Shown piece by piece: positions 8,319 through 17,937 of a stretch of DNA of 64,000 bases (positions are counted from its first letter, which is position 1; each line of letters opens with the position of its first letter). Both the position numbers and the translations under genes were made by a program. Below the pieces are notes generated by a model. The model did not search any database. It saw only the letters and a program-made list of their open reading frames with translations, and was not told the origin of the DNA. This stretch comes from Rhizobium subbaraonis. GTDB taxonomy: Bacteria > Pseudomonadota > Alphaproteobacteria > Rhizobiales > Rhizobiaceae. The stretch covers positions 62,001 to 126,000 of the forward strand of contig NZ_OBQD01000007.1 of the NCBI RefSeq assembly GCF_900220975.1, read 5' to 3'.

Positions 8319-11300
8319 TCACTCAGCCGCCTGCGCCGGTGGCGGCAGCAGGTTCCGGTCTTCCACTTCGACCGGCTTCAGCTTCATTCTGGCGGCGGCT
8401 TCCATTTCCCGCTGCAGCCTGTGCTCCTCGTCCGCATGCGGCTTGGTGAAGCGCGCGATGGTGAGATAGGCCACGGGCGTCAGGTAGAGGGTCACGACGG
8501 CAGCAAGGCCGAGCCCGCCGACGAGCACCCAGCCGAGCGAGATGCGCGCCTCGGCGCCCGCGCCGCTCGCCAGAACTAGCGGCAGCGCGCCGACCACGGT
8601 GGCGATCATGGTCATCATCACCGGACGCAGGCGGATGTTTGAGGCGTTCTCGATCGCGCTACGCACGTCCTGGCCGCGGTCGCGCAACTGATTGGCGAAC
8701 TCCACGATCAGGATACCGTTCTTGGCCATGATGCCGACGAGCAGCACCAGCCCGATCTGGCTGTAGATGTTCAGCGACGTCCCCGTCAGGATCATGGCGA
8801 AGACGGCGCATGCGAGTCCCAGCGGCACGGTCGTCATGATGATGACCGCGCTGACGAAGCTTTCGAACTGGGCCGCCAGAACGAGGAAGATGATAACGAT
8901 GGCAAACCCGAAGGTGATCATCAGCCCGTTGGCGTTTTCGCCAAGCGTCGCCGCCTCGGCCATGGGCAGCAGGCGCGAGCCTTCCGGCAACAGCGGCTCG
9001 GCCATCTGCTGCACCATTGTGAGCGCGTCGCCGAGCGCCAGACCATCCTTAAGCCCGGCCGACAGCGACACCGCACGAAGCTGCTGCTCGCGCGTAAGTT
9101 GCGGCGCCACCGCCTGTTCCTCGAGCGTGGCGATCGACGACATCGGCACGATCTTGCCGTCCTTCGTCTTCAGGAAGATGTTTTCAAGGTCGGTCGGGTC
9201 GTTGACGGGATTGGTGGTCGACGAGATGAGCACCGGATAGGCCTGCCCCTCGACATAGACGTCGACGACGCTGGAGCCGTCGATCACGGCCTTCAGCGCG
9301 GCGGAAAGCCCGTTGATGTCGATGCCGAGATCGGAGGCGCGTTCGCGGTCGATGGTCACCGATAGCTGCGCCTGGTTCGCCTCGTAGTTCAGCCGCACGT
9401 TCTCGAACCGGCCGCTGTCCTCGATCTTGCGCACCAGTTCGGCCGCCGCGTCACCAAGCTTCTGGTAGTTGTTGCCGATCAGGGCGACCTGCAGGCCGCT
9501 CCCCGCTCCGCGAATGCCGAGGCTGTTGGGCTGGATCGCAAAGGCGCGGACGGAAGGCACGTCGGCGGTTGCGGCATTGATATCGGTCACGATCTGCTGC
9601 TGCGTGCGCTCGCGCTCGTTCCACGGGGCAAGGGTCAGCACCATGAAGCCGCTATTGGCCGAACCGCCCTGACCGGAGACGGAGTACATGTTGACGATCT
9701 CGCCGCCGTCATAGAGCGGCCTCAGCTTCTCCTCGATCAGCCGCATCTGCTCCTGCGTGTATTCCAGCGACACGCCCTGCGGCGCGTTGATGCGCATCAT
9801 CACCAGCGAGCGGTCCTCATTCGGGGTCAATTCCGATTTCAGCGTCAGGAAGGCTCCCGCGCCGAAGGCGGTGAACATGAGGGCGACCACGTAAACGACG
9901 AGGGGAGCATTCAGGCAGGCCCGCAGCGTTCTGCGATAGAATCCGGACGCGAAAGTTCCGATGCGCCCGAGGATTCCACCGTGCCCGTGTTCGGCCTTTT
10001 CCTTCGTCAGCATACGCGAGGCGAGCATGGGGCAAAGGGTCAGCGCCACGAACCCGGAAAGGATGAGCGCGAATGCCAGCACGAAGCCGAATTCGCGGAA
10101 GAGCCGCCCCGTCTGTCCGGGAAGGAAGGACAACGGCACGAAGACCGCGCACAGCGTTGCCGTCGTCGCGATGACGGCGAAGAAGACCTCGAGCGTACCG
10201 AGCACCGCCGCCGCGCGCGGCCCCAGCCCCTCGGCCCGCCGCCGCACGATGTTCTCGAGCACGACGATCGCGTCGTCCACGACGAGGCCGGTCGCAAGCA
10301 CGATCGCAAGCAGGGTGAGGATATTGATCGAAAAGCCGGCGAGATAGATCGCCGCCAGCGTGCCGATGAGCGCGATCGGCATAGTGATCGTCGGGATAAG
10401 CGTGGCGCGCCAGTCAAGCAGGAAGAGATAGATCACCAGCGTGACGATGATCACGGCCACCGCCAGCGCGATCTCGACCTCGTGCAGCGCGCCCTGGATG
10501 AACACGGCGTCGTCGCTCGTCACGCGCAGTTCGGTGCCCTCGGGCAGAATGCCCTTGAGCTGCTCGACGGTCGCGCGGACGCCGTGCGAAATATCGAGCG
10601 TGTTGGATTGCGCCTGCCGGATGATACCAAGCCCGATGCCCGGCCGGCCGTTCGAACGCAATGCTGTGGTGCCGTCGTCCGGTCCGAGCGTGATCGTGGC
10701 GATGTCACCCAGCCGGACGCGGTTCTGCAGCAACAGGTTTTCGAAATCCTCGGGCGTCGCGAGATCCGCCGTCGCGCGCACCGTCAGGTCCTGGTTCACG
10801 CTGGTCAGTGAGCCGGCCGGCACGTCGAAGGAAGCGGTCTGCAGCGCCGTGCTGAGGTCGGCGATCGTCAGTCCGCGGCTTGCAAGCTTCGCCTGGTCGA
10901 TGTCGACGCGGAACACCTTCTCCTGTTCGCCGTAAACGTTCACGTCGGCGACGCCCTCGACCGCAGCCAGCCGGTCGGTGACCTCGTTCTCAGCCAGAAG
11001 CGTCAGGTCTTCCATCGACAGCCGGTCGGAAGTCAGCGCCAACCGCATGATCGGCTGGCTGTCCGCATCCGCCTTGACGACGCGCGGCTCCTCGGCGCCA
11101 TCGGGTATCTGGTTGGCCACGCGCCCAAGCGCGTCGCGAACGTCGTTCGCCGCCTGGCTGACATCGGTGGTATCGCTGAATTGAAGCGTCACGCGGCTTT
11201 GGCCGAACGAGGATGTCGCCGAGATGTCCTTGATGCCCTGCACCCGCGACACCGCCCCCTCGATCACGTCGGTCAGTTCGCGGTCCACCGTTTCGGGTGA

Positions 11301-11507
11301 AGCCCCCTCGAACTCGGTCGTGACGCTGATCACGGGCTGATCAACCGAGGGAAGCTCGCGGATTTCGACGCCGTTGAAGGCGGCAAGGCCGGCCACGACG
11401 ATCAGCGTGTTGACGACGAGCGCAAAGATCGGCCGGCGAACGAAAAGTGCGGTAAATCCGGTCTGCCCGGTTTGGCTGTGGTTATCCGCCCCGCCGTTGC
11501 CCATCAC
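8319..11507 (-). CDS. RND multidrug efflux permease (HAE1/AcrB family)
   Basis: This 1,062-residue inner-membrane protein has the AcrB layout: TM1 at residues ~25-45 (FALVVNTLIVVAGLAAF), a large periplasmic porter loop, six helices around 340-545, a second porter loop and a final helix group from ~870. TM4 carries GLVVDDAIVVLEN with the paired Asp residues that relay protons. It acts as the proton-driven pump of a tripartite efflux system. The start codon overlaps the stop of the adaptor gene by 4 bases, so the two are translationally coupled. No outer-membrane factor or transcriptional regulator gene is adjacent. Substrates cannot be deduced. Confidence 0.93.
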   Translation of the reverse strand: MMGNGGADNHSQTGQTGFTALFVRRPIFALVVNTLIVVAGLAAFNGVEIRELPSVDQPVISVTTEFEGASPETVDRELTDVIEGAVSRVQGIKDISATSSFGQSRVTLQFSDTTDVSQAANDVRDALGRVANQIPDGAEEPRVVKADADSQPIMRLALTSDRLSMEDLTLLAENEVTDRLAAVEGVADVNVYGEQEKVFRVDIDQAKLASRGLTIADLSTALQTASFDVPAGSLTSVNQDLTVRATADLATPEDFENLLLQNRVRLGDIATITLGPDDGTTALRSNGRPGIGLGIIRQAQSNTLDISHGVRATVEQLKGILPEGTELRVTSDDAVFIQGALHEVEIALAVAVIIVTLVIYLFLLDWRATLIPTITMPIALIGTLAAIYLAGFSINILTLLAIVLATGLVVDDAIVVLENIVRRRAEGLGPRAAAVLGTLEVFFAVIATTATLCAVFVPLSFLPGQTGRLFREFGFVLAFALILSGFVALTLCPMLASRMLTKEKAEHGHGGILGRIGTFASGFYRRTLRACLNAPLVVYVVALMFTAFGAGAFLTLKSELTPNEDRSLVMMRINAPQGVSLEYTQEQMRLIEEKLRPLYDGGEIVNMYSVSGQGGSANSGFMVLTLAPWNERERTQQQIVTDINAATADVPSVRAFAIQPNSLGIRGAGSGLQVALIGNNYQKLGDAAAELVRKIEDSGRFENVRLNYEANQAQLSVTIDRERASDLGIDINGLSAALKAVIDGSSVVDVYVEGQAYPVLISSTTNPVNDPTDLENIFLKTKDGKIVPMSSIATLEEQAVAPQLTREQQLRAVSLSAGLKDGLALGDALTMVQQMAEPLLPEGSRLLPMAEAATLGENANGLMITFGFAIVIIFLVLAAQFESFVSAVIIMTTVPLGLACAVFAMILTGTSLNIYSQIGLVLLVGIMAKNGILIVEFANQLRDRGQDVRSAIENASNIRLRPVMMTMIATVVGALPLVLASGAGAEARISLGWVLVGGLGLAAVVTLYLTPVAYLTIARFTKPHADEEHRLQREMEAAARMKLKPVEVEDRNLLPPPAQAAE

Positions 11508-12679
11508 GTGCCCTCCGCTACGGCGGGCTGGGTGGGTGCTGCAGTGGCCCCCATGACTTTGACATCGCTGCCGTCACGCAGGCGCTGCAGCCCCTCGGTA
11601 ACGACCATGTCGTTCTCGGCAAGCTCGGCATCGACGAGCACCTTGTCGGGATTGCGCTGGATGATGAGGACCGGAACCTTCTCCGCCTTTTCACCGACGA
11701 TGTGCCAGACATATGAGCCTTCGGCGCTCCACTGCAGCGCCAGCGGATCGACGCTCGGGTAGCGATCGCCCGCAAACTGCATCGATACCGAGAACGACAT
11801 GCCGGCGCGCAGGACGTCTTCCGGATTGTCGATTTTTGCACGGACGCGCAGCGTACGGCTCGCCTGGTCGATACGGTTGTCCACAGCCTCCACCGAACCG
11901 GTGAACACCTCGCCCGGCCGGGCAATTGCGGTCGCCGAAACCGGGCCGCCCACGCGGATCTTGTTGACGAAGCGCTCCGGCACCCAGAAATCGACCAGGA
12001 TTTCCGACCGGTCGTCCACCCGCGCGATTTCACTGGCGGTCGTGACATAGTCCCCGGGATTGACGGAGATGATGCCGACGACACCGTCATAGGGCGCATT
12101 GATGTCGCGGCGGCGGAGGTCGAGCTCGGCCTTCTGCAGCGCCAGTTCCGCCGCCTTCAGTTCGTCGCGGGCATCCTGGATTGCCACGTCCGTTACGGCC
12201 GCTGCCCGCTTCAGGTTTTCGTAGCGCTCTACCTTGTCGGCAGCACGGTCGCGCGTCAGCCGGGCCTGATCGGCTGCGATCCGCTGCTCGTCATTGTCCA
12301 GCCGCGCGATCACCTGCCCCGATGTCACCTTGTCACCCGACTTGACGAACACGTCCGTCAGGTTGCCCGTCGAGTACGGCGTCGCAACGACGCTGCGGAT
12401 CGCTTCGCCATCGCCGATCGCGTTCAGGCGGTCGTTCACCACCGCAAAAGCCACCGGCTTCGTCACAACCAGCATCGGGCCACCGAAACCGCCACTCTGC
12501 CTACGGGCGGCGCCGCCCTTCTCTGCCGTGCTGTCTGCGGGCGCAACCCAGGCAACCAGGCCAGCCGGAATTCCCGCTGCCTTCAACGTGTCGGCGGCCC
12601 CCGGGGCGAGACGGCCCCAGACGAGAACGCCAACGCCGACCACGGCAAGGCTGACCAGCAGTTGCTTCCAAATGCGCAT
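11504..12679 (-). CDS. RND efflux periplasmic adaptor (membrane fusion protein)
   Basis: The 391-residue product begins with an uncleaved N-terminal hydrophobic segment (residues ~5-22). It then has the split lipoyl/biotinyl-like hammerhead (VFVKSGDKVTSGQVIARLD and DINAPYDGVVGIISVNPGDYV) on either side of an alpha-helical hairpin (residues ~125-185). A beta-barrel domain and a C-terminal membrane-proximal domain follow. This is the adaptor that links the downstream RND permease to an outer-membrane channel. It is first in a two-gene operon with a 4-base overlap. The 268-base region upstream separates it from the divergent cyclase gene and presumably holds its promoter. Confidence 0.92.
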   Translation of the reverse strand: MRIWKQLLVSLAVVGVGVLVWGRLAPGAADTLKAAGIPAGLVAWVAPADSTAEKGGAARRQSGGFGGPMLVVTKPVAFAVVNDRLNAIGDGEAIRSVVATPYSTGNLTDVFVKSGDKVTSGQVIARLDNDEQRIAADQARLTRDRAADKVERYENLKRAAAVTDVAIQDARDELKAAELALQKAELDLRRRDINAPYDGVVGIISVNPGDYVTTASEIARVDDRSEILVDFWVPERFVNKIRVGGPVSATAIARPGEVFTGSVEAVDNRIDQASRTLRVRAKIDNPEDVLRAGMSFSVSMQFAGDRYPSVDPLALQWSAEGSYVWHIVGEKAEKVPVLIIQRNPDKVLVDAELAENDMVVTEGLQRLRDGSDVKVMGATAAPTQPAVAEGT

Positions 12680-12947
12680 TCAGGACTCCGGACATAACTT
12701 GGCTGTCCGCTTCCAGAGCGGTTCGCCGATCGGACCAAGTATCGTGTTTTGGCCCTGAACCGGCAATGAAAGAATACCAACATTACGTAATTGTAAGAAT
12801 TGCTGGAAAATCCGTTCTCCACCCTCCGCAATGGCTGGAATGCCGGCGTCTGGACCATGCGCCGGCTTGTTGCTAGCGTTCCTCCCGGCGGCCAGTATCC
12901 GCCTATTTATTAGACAGTTAAAATATATTTATGGAAGGGGAATTTGA

Positions 12948-13766
12948 ATGTGCAACGCATGCGTCATCGAATCGGTAAAGACCAACATGCTCTCGCGCCG
13001 CGGCCTCTTTCGCGCCGCCGCTGCGGGCGCGATAACGGCTGCAGCCGTCGGTACCGGCGCGCTCAGCCCGGCGATCGCCGCAGCGCCTGCGAGCGTAACC
13101 GACCTGACCCACGAGCTCTACGAGGAGTTCCCCACGTTTTTCGGCCCGCAGCAGTTCTTCCGCGAGCAGAAGTTCAATTTCAAGGAGCATACGTTCAACC
13201 TGTTCGAACTGCGCTACAGCGAGCACACCGGCACGCACATGGACGCGCCGCTGCACTTCTCGGCCGACGGGATGTCGGTCGCGGAAATCCCGGTCGAAAA
13301 CCTTGTGGTGCCTCTGGCCGTCATAGACATCAGGCAGAAGGCCGCAGACGATCCCGATGCGCAGCTCACGCCTGACGACCTCAAGGCATGGATTGCCGCG
13401 AATGGCGAAATTCCCGACAACGCCTGCATCGCCCTGAATTCCGGCTGGTCGGCCCATCTCGGCACAGACAAGTTCCGCAATGCGGATGCCGAGGGGAAGA
13501 TGCACTTCCCCGGTTTCCACGTCGAGGCAGTCCAGGCCCTGCTGGAAACCAAAGCGGCCGGAATCGCGGTCGACACACTATCGCTCGACTATGGCATTTC
13601 GCCGGACTTTGCCACCCACAACACCTGGCTGCCCGCAGGCCGTTGGGGCCTTGAAGCGGTGGCGAACCTGGACAGGCTGCCGGCGAAGGGCGCCACGCTC
13701 GTGGTCGGCGCGCCGAAGGTGCGCGGCGGCACGGGCGGCCCCGCCCGCGTCCTGGCACTGGTCTGA
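12948..13766 (+). CDS. Tat-exported cyclase family protein (kynurenine formamidase-like)
   Basis: The product is 272 residues. Its N-terminus has a Cys-x-x-Cys leader, then SRRGLFRAAAAGAITAAAVG, a twin-arginine signal peptide with a likely cut after AIAAA. The mature part has the metal-binding signature HTGTHMDAPLHF (residues ~96-107) that defines the cyclase/kynurenine formamidase fold, in which the His/Asp residues hold zinc or manganese and hydrolyse amides or lactones. The C-terminus has LPAGRWGLEAVANLDRLP. Start ATG 12948 follows GGAAGGGG. A carboxymuconolactone decarboxylase family gene lies 105 bases downstream on the same strand and may share its transcript. The substrate is unknown. 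Confidence 0.88.
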   Translation: MCNACVIESVKTNMLSRRGLFRAAAAGAITAAAVGTGALSPAIAAAPASVTDLTHELYEEFPTFFGPQQFFREQKFNFKEHTFNLFELRYSEHTGTHMDAPLHFSADGMSVAEIPVENLVVPLAVIDIRQKAADDPDAQLTPDDLKAWIAANGEIPDNACIALNSGWSAHLGTDKFRNADAEGKMHFPGFHVEAVQALLETKAAGIAVDTLSLDYGISPDFATHNTWLPAGRWGLEAVANLDRLPAKGATLVVGAPKVRGGTGGPARVLALV

Positions 13767-13814
13767 CGCAAGAAGGCGGACCGGCGGCGTCTCGCCGTCG
13801 CCGGCACCGCATCC

Positions 13815-13856
13815 GGCATAAGGCATAAAGCATAAGGCATAAGGCAGAAGGCAGAA
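13815..13856 (+). repeat. Six tandem heptamers (GGCATAA type)
   Basis: Six consecutive 7-base units are present: GGCATAA, GGCATAA, AGCATAA, GGCATAA, GGCAGAA, GGCAGAA. They end immediately before the ribosome binding region (GAGGAATAGGAG) of the gene that starts at 13872. The array lies in the 5' leader between the cyclase gene and that gene. Slipped-strand changes in copy number would alter leader length but not the reading frame. Confidence 0.85.
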
Positions 13857-13871
13857 GAGGAATAGGAGCCC

Positions 13872-14279
13872 ATGAGCACGATCAGACCGGCCGCCGATCT
13901 CGAGGCGGATCCCCGCGTAAAGGCGGTGTTCGACGACATCCGCGCGACGCGCAAGTCCGATTTCATCAACAATATGTGGCTCTACCTCGCCTTCGACCCG
14001 GCCCTGCTGGAAAGCACCTGGCAGGAGGTCAAGGCCGTCATGGCGACGCCTTCGACGCTCGACCCGCTGGTGAAGGAGATGCTCTATATCGCGGTCTCCG
14101 TCACCAATGGCTGCAGCTACTGCGTCCACTCGCACACGGCAGCGGCAAAGACCAAGGGAATGTCCCCGGCCCAACATGCGGAACTTCTCGCCATTATTTC
14201 GTTGGCCGGCAAGACCAACCAGCTCGCGACCGCTCTGCAGTTGCCGGTGGACGCCACCTTCGACGCCGACCGTAACTGA
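13872..14279 (+). CDS. Carboxymuconolactone decarboxylase family protein
   Basis: This 135-residue protein has the AhpD/CMD core with the redox-type motif CSYCVHSH (residues ~81-88), preceded by DPLVKEMLYIAVSVTNG. Family members are small helical, often trimeric or hexameric proteins that act as decarboxylases or as peroxidase/alkylhydroperoxidase partners. The CxxC-x-x-H pattern here favours the redox (AhpD-like) type over true gamma-carboxymuconolactone decarboxylases. Start ATG 13872 follows AATAGGAG. The gene sits behind the cyclase gene and is closed by a strong terminator. Confidence 0.9.
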   Translation: MSTIRPAADLEADPRVKAVFDDIRATRKSDFINNMWLYLAFDPALLESTWQEVKAVMATPSTLDPLVKEMLYIAVSVTNGCSYCVHSHTAAAKTKGMSPAQHAELLAIISLAGKTNQLATALQLPVDATFDADRN

Positions 14280-14303
14280 TCGGGGCATCACGCATGCCAT
14301 GCC

Positions 14304-14336
14304 CCGCCCGGAGCAAGCGCCTCGGGCGGCTTTTTT
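14304..14336 (+). terminator. Rho-independent terminator after the CMD-family gene
   Basis: A CCGCCCG/CGGGCGG stem with a 12-base loop is followed by C and six T residues, 24 bases past the stop of the carboxymuconolactone decarboxylase family gene. The orientation is plus. Confidence 0.85.
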
Positions 14337-14473
14337 GTTGCGCCTTTGCATCGGTGGCGGTCTCCCGCGCTCCCATGACGGAGATGTGATGGGCCCGCCG
14401 TATTGTCATGAAGCGGGGAGCGCCGCTAGGCATAGTTCACACGTGCAATTTCACCTGAAAGACACTTCCTGAA

Positions 14474-15172
14474 ATGTCCGCAGAATTCCTCCCGTCACGC
14501 AGAGCGTTCGTTCTCGCTGCCGCATCCGCCATGCTTGCTGGCTGCACCACCGCCGGCCCCGGCGGGCGAAACGCTCCCGTCCCCTTGGCGCCCCGGCGGC
14601 CGATCGTGCCGCCGACGGCTGCGGAGCTGGACGTCATGTACGGTCCGGTCGAGGACGGCGGCTACAAGATCCCGGCCATTCCCTATCAGCAGATCGATCC
14701 CAAATTTTATCGTCAGCGGGTCGCCGATCCGACGGGCGAACCCGCCGGCACGGTCGTCGTCGATACGCCGAACCGCTTCCTCTACGTCGTCGAGCCGGGC
14801 GGGACCGCCATGCGCTACGGCGTCGGCATCGGCCGCGACGGCTTTTCCTGGGAAGGCGAAGGCACGATCCACTGGCGCCAGCCCTGGCCGCGCTGGAAGC
14901 CGCCGAACGAGATGGTCGCGCGCCAGCCGGAGCTCGTTAAATACTCGATCGAGAACGGCGGCATGGCCCCCGGTCTCAAAAATCCGCTCGGCGCCCGCGC
15001 GCTCTATATCTTCCAGAACGGGCAGGACACGCTGTATCGCCTGCACGGCAACCCCGAATGGCGCTCGATCGGCAAGGCCGTTTCTTCCGGTTGCGTTCGC
15101 CTTATGAACCAGGACGTCATCGACCTCTACGATCGCGTGCCCTACCACGCGCGGATCGTCGTTCGCCAGTAG
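14474..15172 (+). CDS. L,D-transpeptidase (YkuD) lipoprotein
   Basis: The 232-residue product has a signal with a lipobox, LAAASAMLAGC, putting the lipidated Cys near residue 24 and the protein on a periplasmic membrane face. A twin-arginine-like SRRAF precedes it. The YkuD catalytic domain spans residues ~90-232 and ends with HGN...SSGCVRLMNQD, in which His and the Cys of SGCVR form the active site. L,D-transpeptidases make 3-3 cross-links or attach proteins to peptidoglycan, which are prominent in Rhizobiales. It has its own upstream region, and the next gene downstream (uvrD-type) is on the same strand. Confidence 0.92.
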   Translation: MSAEFLPSRRAFVLAAASAMLAGCTTAGPGGRNAPVPLAPRRPIVPPTAAELDVMYGPVEDGGYKIPAIPYQQIDPKFYRQRVADPTGEPAGTVVVDTPNRFLYVVEPGGTAMRYGVGIGRDGFSWEGEGTIHWRQPWPRWKPPNEMVARQPELVKYSIENGGMAPGLKNPLGARALYIFQNGQDTLYRLHGNPEWRSIGKAVSSGCVRLMNQDVIDLYDRVPYHARIVVRQ

Positions 15173-15318
15173 CGGCGTCAGAGGGCTAACGGGGAGAGCT
15201 CCAGCAAGGCTTCCCGCGGCCGGAAAGACGCGGGCGGCGCCTTTGCGAACCTGAAGCGGCAACAGGCGCGGAATAAAAGAAGAACGCGCAACTGGCCTTT
15301 CGTCCCCGAATCACTACA

Positions 15319-17937
15319 TTGAGCCGCATGATGAGCGGTTACGACGATATTCCCTTCTTCGACGACGACGATCCGGCGTTGCGGAAGCCTCCTGCCCCGA
15401 ACCACAAGACCGGCAGCCCGGCTGAGGGCGGCATCGCCGCTCGCGCCATGGCCGCCCGCGACCAGCACCGTGTGCCCGACTATCTCTCCGGCCTGAACCC
15501 CGAGCAGCGCGAAGCGGTCGAGACTCTTGACGGACCGGTGCTCGTGCTCGCCGGCGCTGGCACCGGCAAGACCCGGGTGCTGACGACCCGTATCGCCCAC
15601 ATCCTTGCCACCGGCCGCGCCTTCCCCTCGCAGATCCTCGCTGTTACCTTCACCAACAAGGCCGCGCGCGAAATGAAGGAGCGCATCGGGCTGCTGGTCG
15701 GCGGCGCCGTCGAGGGCATGCCCTGGCTCGGCACCTTCCACTCGATTGGCGTCAAGTTGCTGCGCCGCCATGCCGAACTTGCGGGACTGCGGTCGGATTT
15801 CACCATCCTCGATACCGACGACGTGGTCCGCCTGATCAAGCAGATCATCCAGGCCGAAGGGCTTGACGACAAGCGCTGGCCGGCCAAGCAGTTCGCCGGC
15901 ATGATCGACGGCTGGAAGAACAAGGGGCTGGACCCCGCGCAGATTCCCGAGGGCGACGCTCGTGCCTTTGCCAACGGCAAGGGCCGCGAACTGTACACGG
16001 CCTACCAGAACCGCCTGAAGACGTTGAACGCCTGCGACTTCGGCGACCTGCTCTTGCATCCGATCCGCATCCTGCGCAGCCACCCCGACATCCTGCGCGA
16101 ATATCACCAGAAGTTCCGCTACATCCTCGTCGACGAGTACCAGGACACCAACACCGCCCAGTACATGTGGCTCAGGCTCCTGGCACAACGCTCCCCCAGC
16201 TCCCGCGCGGGCACTGCCGATGGAGAACAAGTCAGCGGTAGCTGGCCGGGCGACGTTTCGCCCGCGTCCGCCCAGGCCGGCGCCGGCAGGCGCGATGCAG
16301 CCGTGAGCGCAAGCCAGAAGCCGCAGATCAACATCTGCTGCGTCGGCGACGACGACCAGTCGATCTATGGCTGGCGCGGGGCGGAAGTGGACAACATCCT
16401 GCGGTTCGAGAAGGATTTTCCCGGCGCCAAGGTCATCAAGCTGGAGCGGAACTACCGCTCCACCGCCCACATCCTCGGCGCCGCCGGCCACCTCATCGCC
16501 CACAACGAGGACCGGCTGGGCAAGACGCTGTTCACCGACCGGCACGATCCCGAAGACGGCAAGGTCATCGTCCATGCCGCATGGGATAGCGAGGAAGAGG
16601 CGCGTGCGATCGGCGAAGCAATTGAAAGCCTCCAGCGGCCCGACCGCGACGGGAAACGCCACAATCTCAACGATATGGCGATCCTGGTGCGCGCCTCCTT
16701 CCAGATGCGCGAGTTCGAAGACCGCTTCGTCACGCTCGGCCTAAACTATCGCGTCATCGGCGGCCCGCGCTTCTACGAGCGGCTGGAGATCCGCGATGCC
16801 ATGGCCTATTTCCGCCTGGTCTGCCAGCCGGCCGACGACCTCGCCTTCGAGCGCATCGTCAACACGCCAAAGCGCGGCCTCGGCGACACCACCATTCGCA
16901 ACCTGCATGACTATGCCCGTGCCCGCGACATACCCATGCTGGCGGCCGCCGGCGACATCATCGAGACGGATGAACTGAAGCCGAAGGCCCGCAAGGCGCT
17001 GTTCGACGTCGTGGCCGACTTCAAGCGCTGGTCGGCGCTGCTGGAAAACACGCCGCACACCGAGCTCGCCGAGAAGATCCTCGACGAGAGCGGCTACACC
17101 GCGATGTGGCAGAACGACAAGTCCGCCGAAGCCCCGGGACGCCTGGACAACCTGAAGGAACTGATCCGGTCGATGGAGCAGTTCGAAAGCCTGCGCGGCT
17201 TCCTCGAGCACGTCTCGCTGGTGATGGATGCGGAGCAGAACGAGGACCTCGACGCCGTATCGATCATGACGCTGCATTCGGCCAAGGGGCTGGAGTTCGA
17301 GACCGTGTTCCTGCCCGGCTGGGAGGAAGGGCTGTTCCCGCATCAGCGCGCGCTGGACGAGGGCGGGCGCTCGGGGCTGGAGGAAGAGCGGCGGCTCGCC
17401 TATGTCGGGATCACCCGCGCCAAGCGCAATTGCCACATCTGGTTCGTCTCCAACCGCCGCATTCATGGCCTGTGGCAGTCGACCATACCCTCTCGCTTTC
17501 TCGACGAACTGCCGGAAGCCCATGTCGAAGTCGCCGAGACCGAGCAGTCCTACGGCGGCTATGGCGGGCGGGGCGGCTACGGGCAGTCGCGCTTCGACAA
17601 GCAGGAACCGTTCCAAAACGCCTACTCCACGCCCGGCTGGCGCCGCGCGCAGGCGAACAAAACCGACGCCACCCGCGACAACTGGGGCAACCGCTCCGGC
17701 CATGCGATCGAACGCATCGGCTATGGCGAGAGCGGCCCGCGCGCACGTACGATAGAGGGCGAGCTCGTCGCCAAGTCCACCACCACGGAGCCTTCGCGCT
17801 TCTCGGTCGGCGATCGGGTCTTCCACCTGAAATTCGGCAACGGCAACATCTCGGCGATCGAGGGCAACAAGCTGACCATCGACTTCGACCGCGCCGGACA
17901 GAAGCGCGTGCTGGACGGCTTCGTCCAGCCGGTGTGA
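15319..17937 (+). CDS. uvrD: UvrD/PcrA-type ATP-dependent DNA helicase
   Basis: The product is 872 residues with all superfamily 1A motifs: Walker A AGAGTGKT (~residue 78), VDEYQDTNTAQ (motif II, ~270), GDDDQSIYGWRG (III), ERNYRST (IV), TLHSAKGLEFETVFLPG (V) and EERRLAYVGITRAK (VI). A C-terminal Tudor-like KOW segment (VGDRVFHLKFGNGNI) ends it. These are 3'-5' helicases of nucleotide excision and mismatch repair and replication restart. Two things are odd. An insertion of about 42 Ser/Ala/Gly-rich residues (292-333) lies between motifs II and III, and a Gly/Tyr-rich patch (YGGYGGRGGYG) precedes the C-terminal domain. ATG 15319 is chosen. ATG 15331 is also possible. Confidence 0.93.
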   Translation: MSRMMSGYDDIPFFDDDDPALRKPPAPNHKTGSPAEGGIAARAMAARDQHRVPDYLSGLNPEQREAVETLDGPVLVLAGAGTGKTRVLTTRIAHILATGRAFPSQILAVTFTNKAAREMKERIGLLVGGAVEGMPWLGTFHSIGVKLLRRHAELAGLRSDFTILDTDDVVRLIKQIIQAEGLDDKRWPAKQFAGMIDGWKNKGLDPAQIPEGDARAFANGKGRELYTAYQNRLKTLNACDFGDLLLHPIRILRSHPDILREYHQKFRYILVDEYQDTNTAQYMWLRLLAQRSPSSRAGTADGEQVSGSWPGDVSPASAQAGAGRRDAAVSASQKPQINICCVGDDDQSIYGWRGAEVDNILRFEKDFPGAKVIKLERNYRSTAHILGAAGHLIAHNEDRLGKTLFTDRHDPEDGKVIVHAAWDSEEEARAIGEAIESLQRPDRDGKRHNLNDMAILVRASFQMREFEDRFVTLGLNYRVIGGPRFYERLEIRDAMAYFRLVCQPADDLAFERIVNTPKRGLGDTTIRNLHDYARARDIPMLAAAGDIIETDELKPKARKALFDVVADFKRWSALLENTPHTELAEKILDESGYTAMWQNDKSAEAPGRLDNLKELIRSMEQFESLRGFLEHVSLVMDAEQNEDLDAVSIMTLHSAKGLEFETVFLPGWEEGLFPHQRALDEGGRSGLEEERRLAYVGITRAKRNCHIWFVSNRRIHGLWQSTIPSRFLDELPEAHVEVAETEQSYGGYGGRGGYGQSRFDKQEPFQNAYSTPGWRRAQANKTDATRDNWGNRSGHAIERIGYGESGPRARTIEGELVAKSTTTEPSRFSVGDRVFHLKFGNGNISAIEGNKLTIDFDRAGQKRVLDGFVQPV

